Below, in pieces: positions 63,026 through 64,000 of a stretch of DNA of 64,000 bases; the first letter of the stretch is position 1; each line of letters starts with the position of its first letter. Under the pieces are notes generated by a model that did not search any database, was not told the origin of the DNA, and worked only from the letters and a program-made list of their open reading frames with translations. The position numbers and the translations under genes are program-made. Source of the DNA: Levilactobacillus suantsaii (GTDB lineage Bacteria; Bacillota; Bacilli; Lactobacillales; Lactobacillaceae); the NCBI RefSeq assembly GCF_004115745.1, contig NZ_QXIL01000004.1, positions 95,028-159,027 of the forward strand, written 5' to 3'.

Positions 63026-63115
63026 AGGAGGATGAGAGATTCGAACTCTCGCGTGGTTTTACCCACCTGACGGTTTTCAAGACCGTTCCCTTCAGCCAGA
63101 CTTGGGTAATCCTCC
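63026..63115 (-). tRNA. tRNA-Ser (TGA)
   Basis: Anticodon TGA in CTTGAAA, long variable arm. The discriminator base reads T, unlike the G of the other tRNA-Ser. Confidence 0.93.
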
Positions 63116-63143
63116 ATATCGCACTGTAACAATGTCCACCTGA

Positions 63144-63217
63144 TGGACCTTGTAGGACTCGAACCTACGACCGAACGGTTATGAGCCGTTTGCTCTAACC
63201 AACTGAGCTAAAGGTCC
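63144..63217 (-). tRNA. tRNA with CAT anticodon, probably tRNA-Ile2 (lysidine)
   Basis: Anticodon CAT in CTCATAA. The body GGACCTTTAGCTCAGTTGG and its position between elongator Met and Ser match, from memory, the Bacillus tRNA-Ile whose wobble C becomes lysidine through TilS. An elongator Met identity cannot be excluded. Confidence 0.8.
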
Positions 63218-63231
63218 AGTCCAAGTCCAAA

Positions 63232-63305
63232 TCGCGGCGGGGGGGATCGAACCCTCGACCTCTCGGGTATGAACCGAACGCTCTAGCCAGCTGAGCTACA
63301 CCGCG
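63232..63305 (-). tRNA. tRNA-Met elongator (CAT)
   Basis: Anticodon CAT in TTCATAC; acceptor CGCGGTG against CGCCGCG with one wobble pair. One A-C mismatch is predicted in the T stem. Likely substrate of TmcAL. Confidence 0.9.
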
Positions 63306-63333
63306 AAGTGTTAAATAAAATATTCTTATTTAA

Positions 63334-63407
63334 TCGGGAAGACAGGATTCGAACCTGCGACCCCCTGGTCCCAAACCAGGTGCTCTACCAAGCTGAGCTA
63401 CTTCCCG
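63334..63407 (-). tRNA. tRNA-Pro (TGG)
   Basis: Anticodon TGG in TTTGGGA; acceptor CGGGAAG. Confidence 0.95.
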
Positions 63408-63413
63408 TTAAAA

Positions 63414-63487
63414 TGCACCCAGTAGGAGTCGAACCTACAACCTTCTGATTCGTAGTCAGACACTCTATCCAGTTGCGCTATGGGTGC
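63414..63487 (-). tRNA. tRNA-Arg (ACG)
   Basis: Anticodon ACG, expected to be edited to ICG by TadA; acceptor GCACCCA. Confidence 0.95.
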
Positions 63488-63523
63488 AAAATAACAGTAA
63501 CGACTTAATACCTTTCGGTATCA

Positions 63524-63595
63524 AGCGGAAGACGGGATTCGAACCCGCGACCCCCACCATGGCAAGGTGATGTTCTACCACTGAACTACTTCCGC
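63524..63595 (-). tRNA. tRNA-Gly (GCC)
   Basis: Anticodon GCC in TTGCCAT; acceptor GCGGAAG. Confidence 0.95.
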
Positions 63596-63602
63596 AAAAT
63601 AA

Positions 63603-63675
63603 TGCCGACTAGAAGATTCGAACTTCCGACCCCCTGTTTACAAGACAGGTGCTCTACCAACTGAGCTAAGTCGGC
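63603..63675 (-). tRNA. tRNA-Thr (TGT)
   Basis: Anticodon TGT in CTTGTAA; acceptor GCCGACT. Confidence 0.95.
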
Positions 63676-63727
63676 ATAGTCAGTATCATTCTTTCTAATC
63701 TATATATATCACTCACCACTTGGTGAA

Positions 63728-63800
63728 TGAGCCCTGACAGGCTCGAACTGTCGACCCTCTGATTAAAAGTCAGATGCTCTACCAACTGAGCTAAGGGCTC
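63728..63800 (-). tRNA. tRNA-Lys (TTT)
   Basis: Anticodon TTT in CTTTTAA; acceptor GAGCCCT. Confidence 0.95.
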
Positions 63801-63802
63801 AA

Positions 63803-63875
63803 TGGAGGATACAGGGCTCGAACCTGTGACCCTCTGCTTGTAAGGCAGACGCTCTCCCAACTGAGCTAATCCTCC
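63803..63875 (-). tRNA. tRNA-Val (TAC)
   Basis: Anticodon TAC in CTTACAA; acceptor GGAGGAT. First tRNA after 5S rRNA. Confidence 0.95.
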
Positions 63876-63881
63876 ATATAC

Positions 63882-63998
<117 letters not shown>

Positions 63999-64000
63999 CT

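Overview
This 64 kb window is chromosomal DNA of a lactic acid bacterium of the family Lactobacillaceae. The evidence is the Firmicutes operon set (infC-rpmI-rplT with an L20 leader, T-box leaders, YqeG-to-YqeM cluster, SftA/YtpR/YtpP cluster, ArlRS, MecA and Spx), lactobacillus-type surface and DUF proteins, and a relatively high G+C content by eye. A Levilactobacillus-like genus is my guess; nothing here fixes the species. I see no prophage, insertion sequence, CRISPR array or classical defence island. Most of the window is core housekeeping sequence, and the interesting signals are small.

Layout. 1-2.9 kb: the 5' end of a probable GH78 alpha-L-rhamnosidase gene broken by a stop codon, then greA, udk and mltG. 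2.9-6.8 kb: pheST under a T-box. 6.8-10.8 kb: an HxlR regulator with an HD protein, a TrmH-type methyltransferase, acylphosphatase, YidC and an unknown two-helix membrane protein with a structured leader. 11.1-15.3 kb: the ArlRS-like two-component pair, an alcohol dehydrogenase and a small membrane protein. 15.7-22.2 kb: rpmF, yceD, tmcAL, yqeM, rsfS, yqeK, nadD, yhbY, yqeH and yqeG, linking ribosome assembly, tRNA acetylation and NAD synthesis. 22.3-26.1 kb: rplT, rpmI, infC (probable AUA start) and thrS. 26.1-33.2 kb: DNA replication and repair (dnaI, dnaB, nrdR, coaE, mutM, polA). 33.3-39.7 kb: a Bax-inhibitor-like protein, murC, sftA, ytpR and a thioredoxin.

39.7-49.3 kb is more accessory: a secreted MucBP protein, small unknown proteins, a universal stress protein, pepV, nnrD, an RsuA-like pseudouridine synthase that has lost its catalytic residues, a MurJ/YtgP-type flippase and a membrane-anchored flavodoxin-fold protein. 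49.3-53.4 kb holds leuS with a T-box, a PAP2 phosphatase and mnmM. 53.5-56.5 kb is a MarR regulator divergent from the acetoin-pathway genes alsS and budA, with a perfect palindrome over the alsS -35 box. 56.7-61.9 kb holds mecA, spx, an MBL hydrolase, an unknown protein, a DUF2075 ATPase and an aldo/keto reductase. 62.2-64 kb is the downstream end of an rRNA operon on the minus strand: 5S rRNA then 18 tRNA genes, including a duplicated fMet-Asp pair.

The most notable items are the nonsense-broken rhamnosidase, the catalytically dead RsuA homologue, a 13-codon ORF-like repeat present twice 46 kb apart, the MarR operator embedded in the alsS promoter, a MerR-style 19-bp-spacer promoter in front of the aldo/keto reductase, and a structured leader in front of an unknown membrane protein. 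I do not see a complete new system that I could defend.
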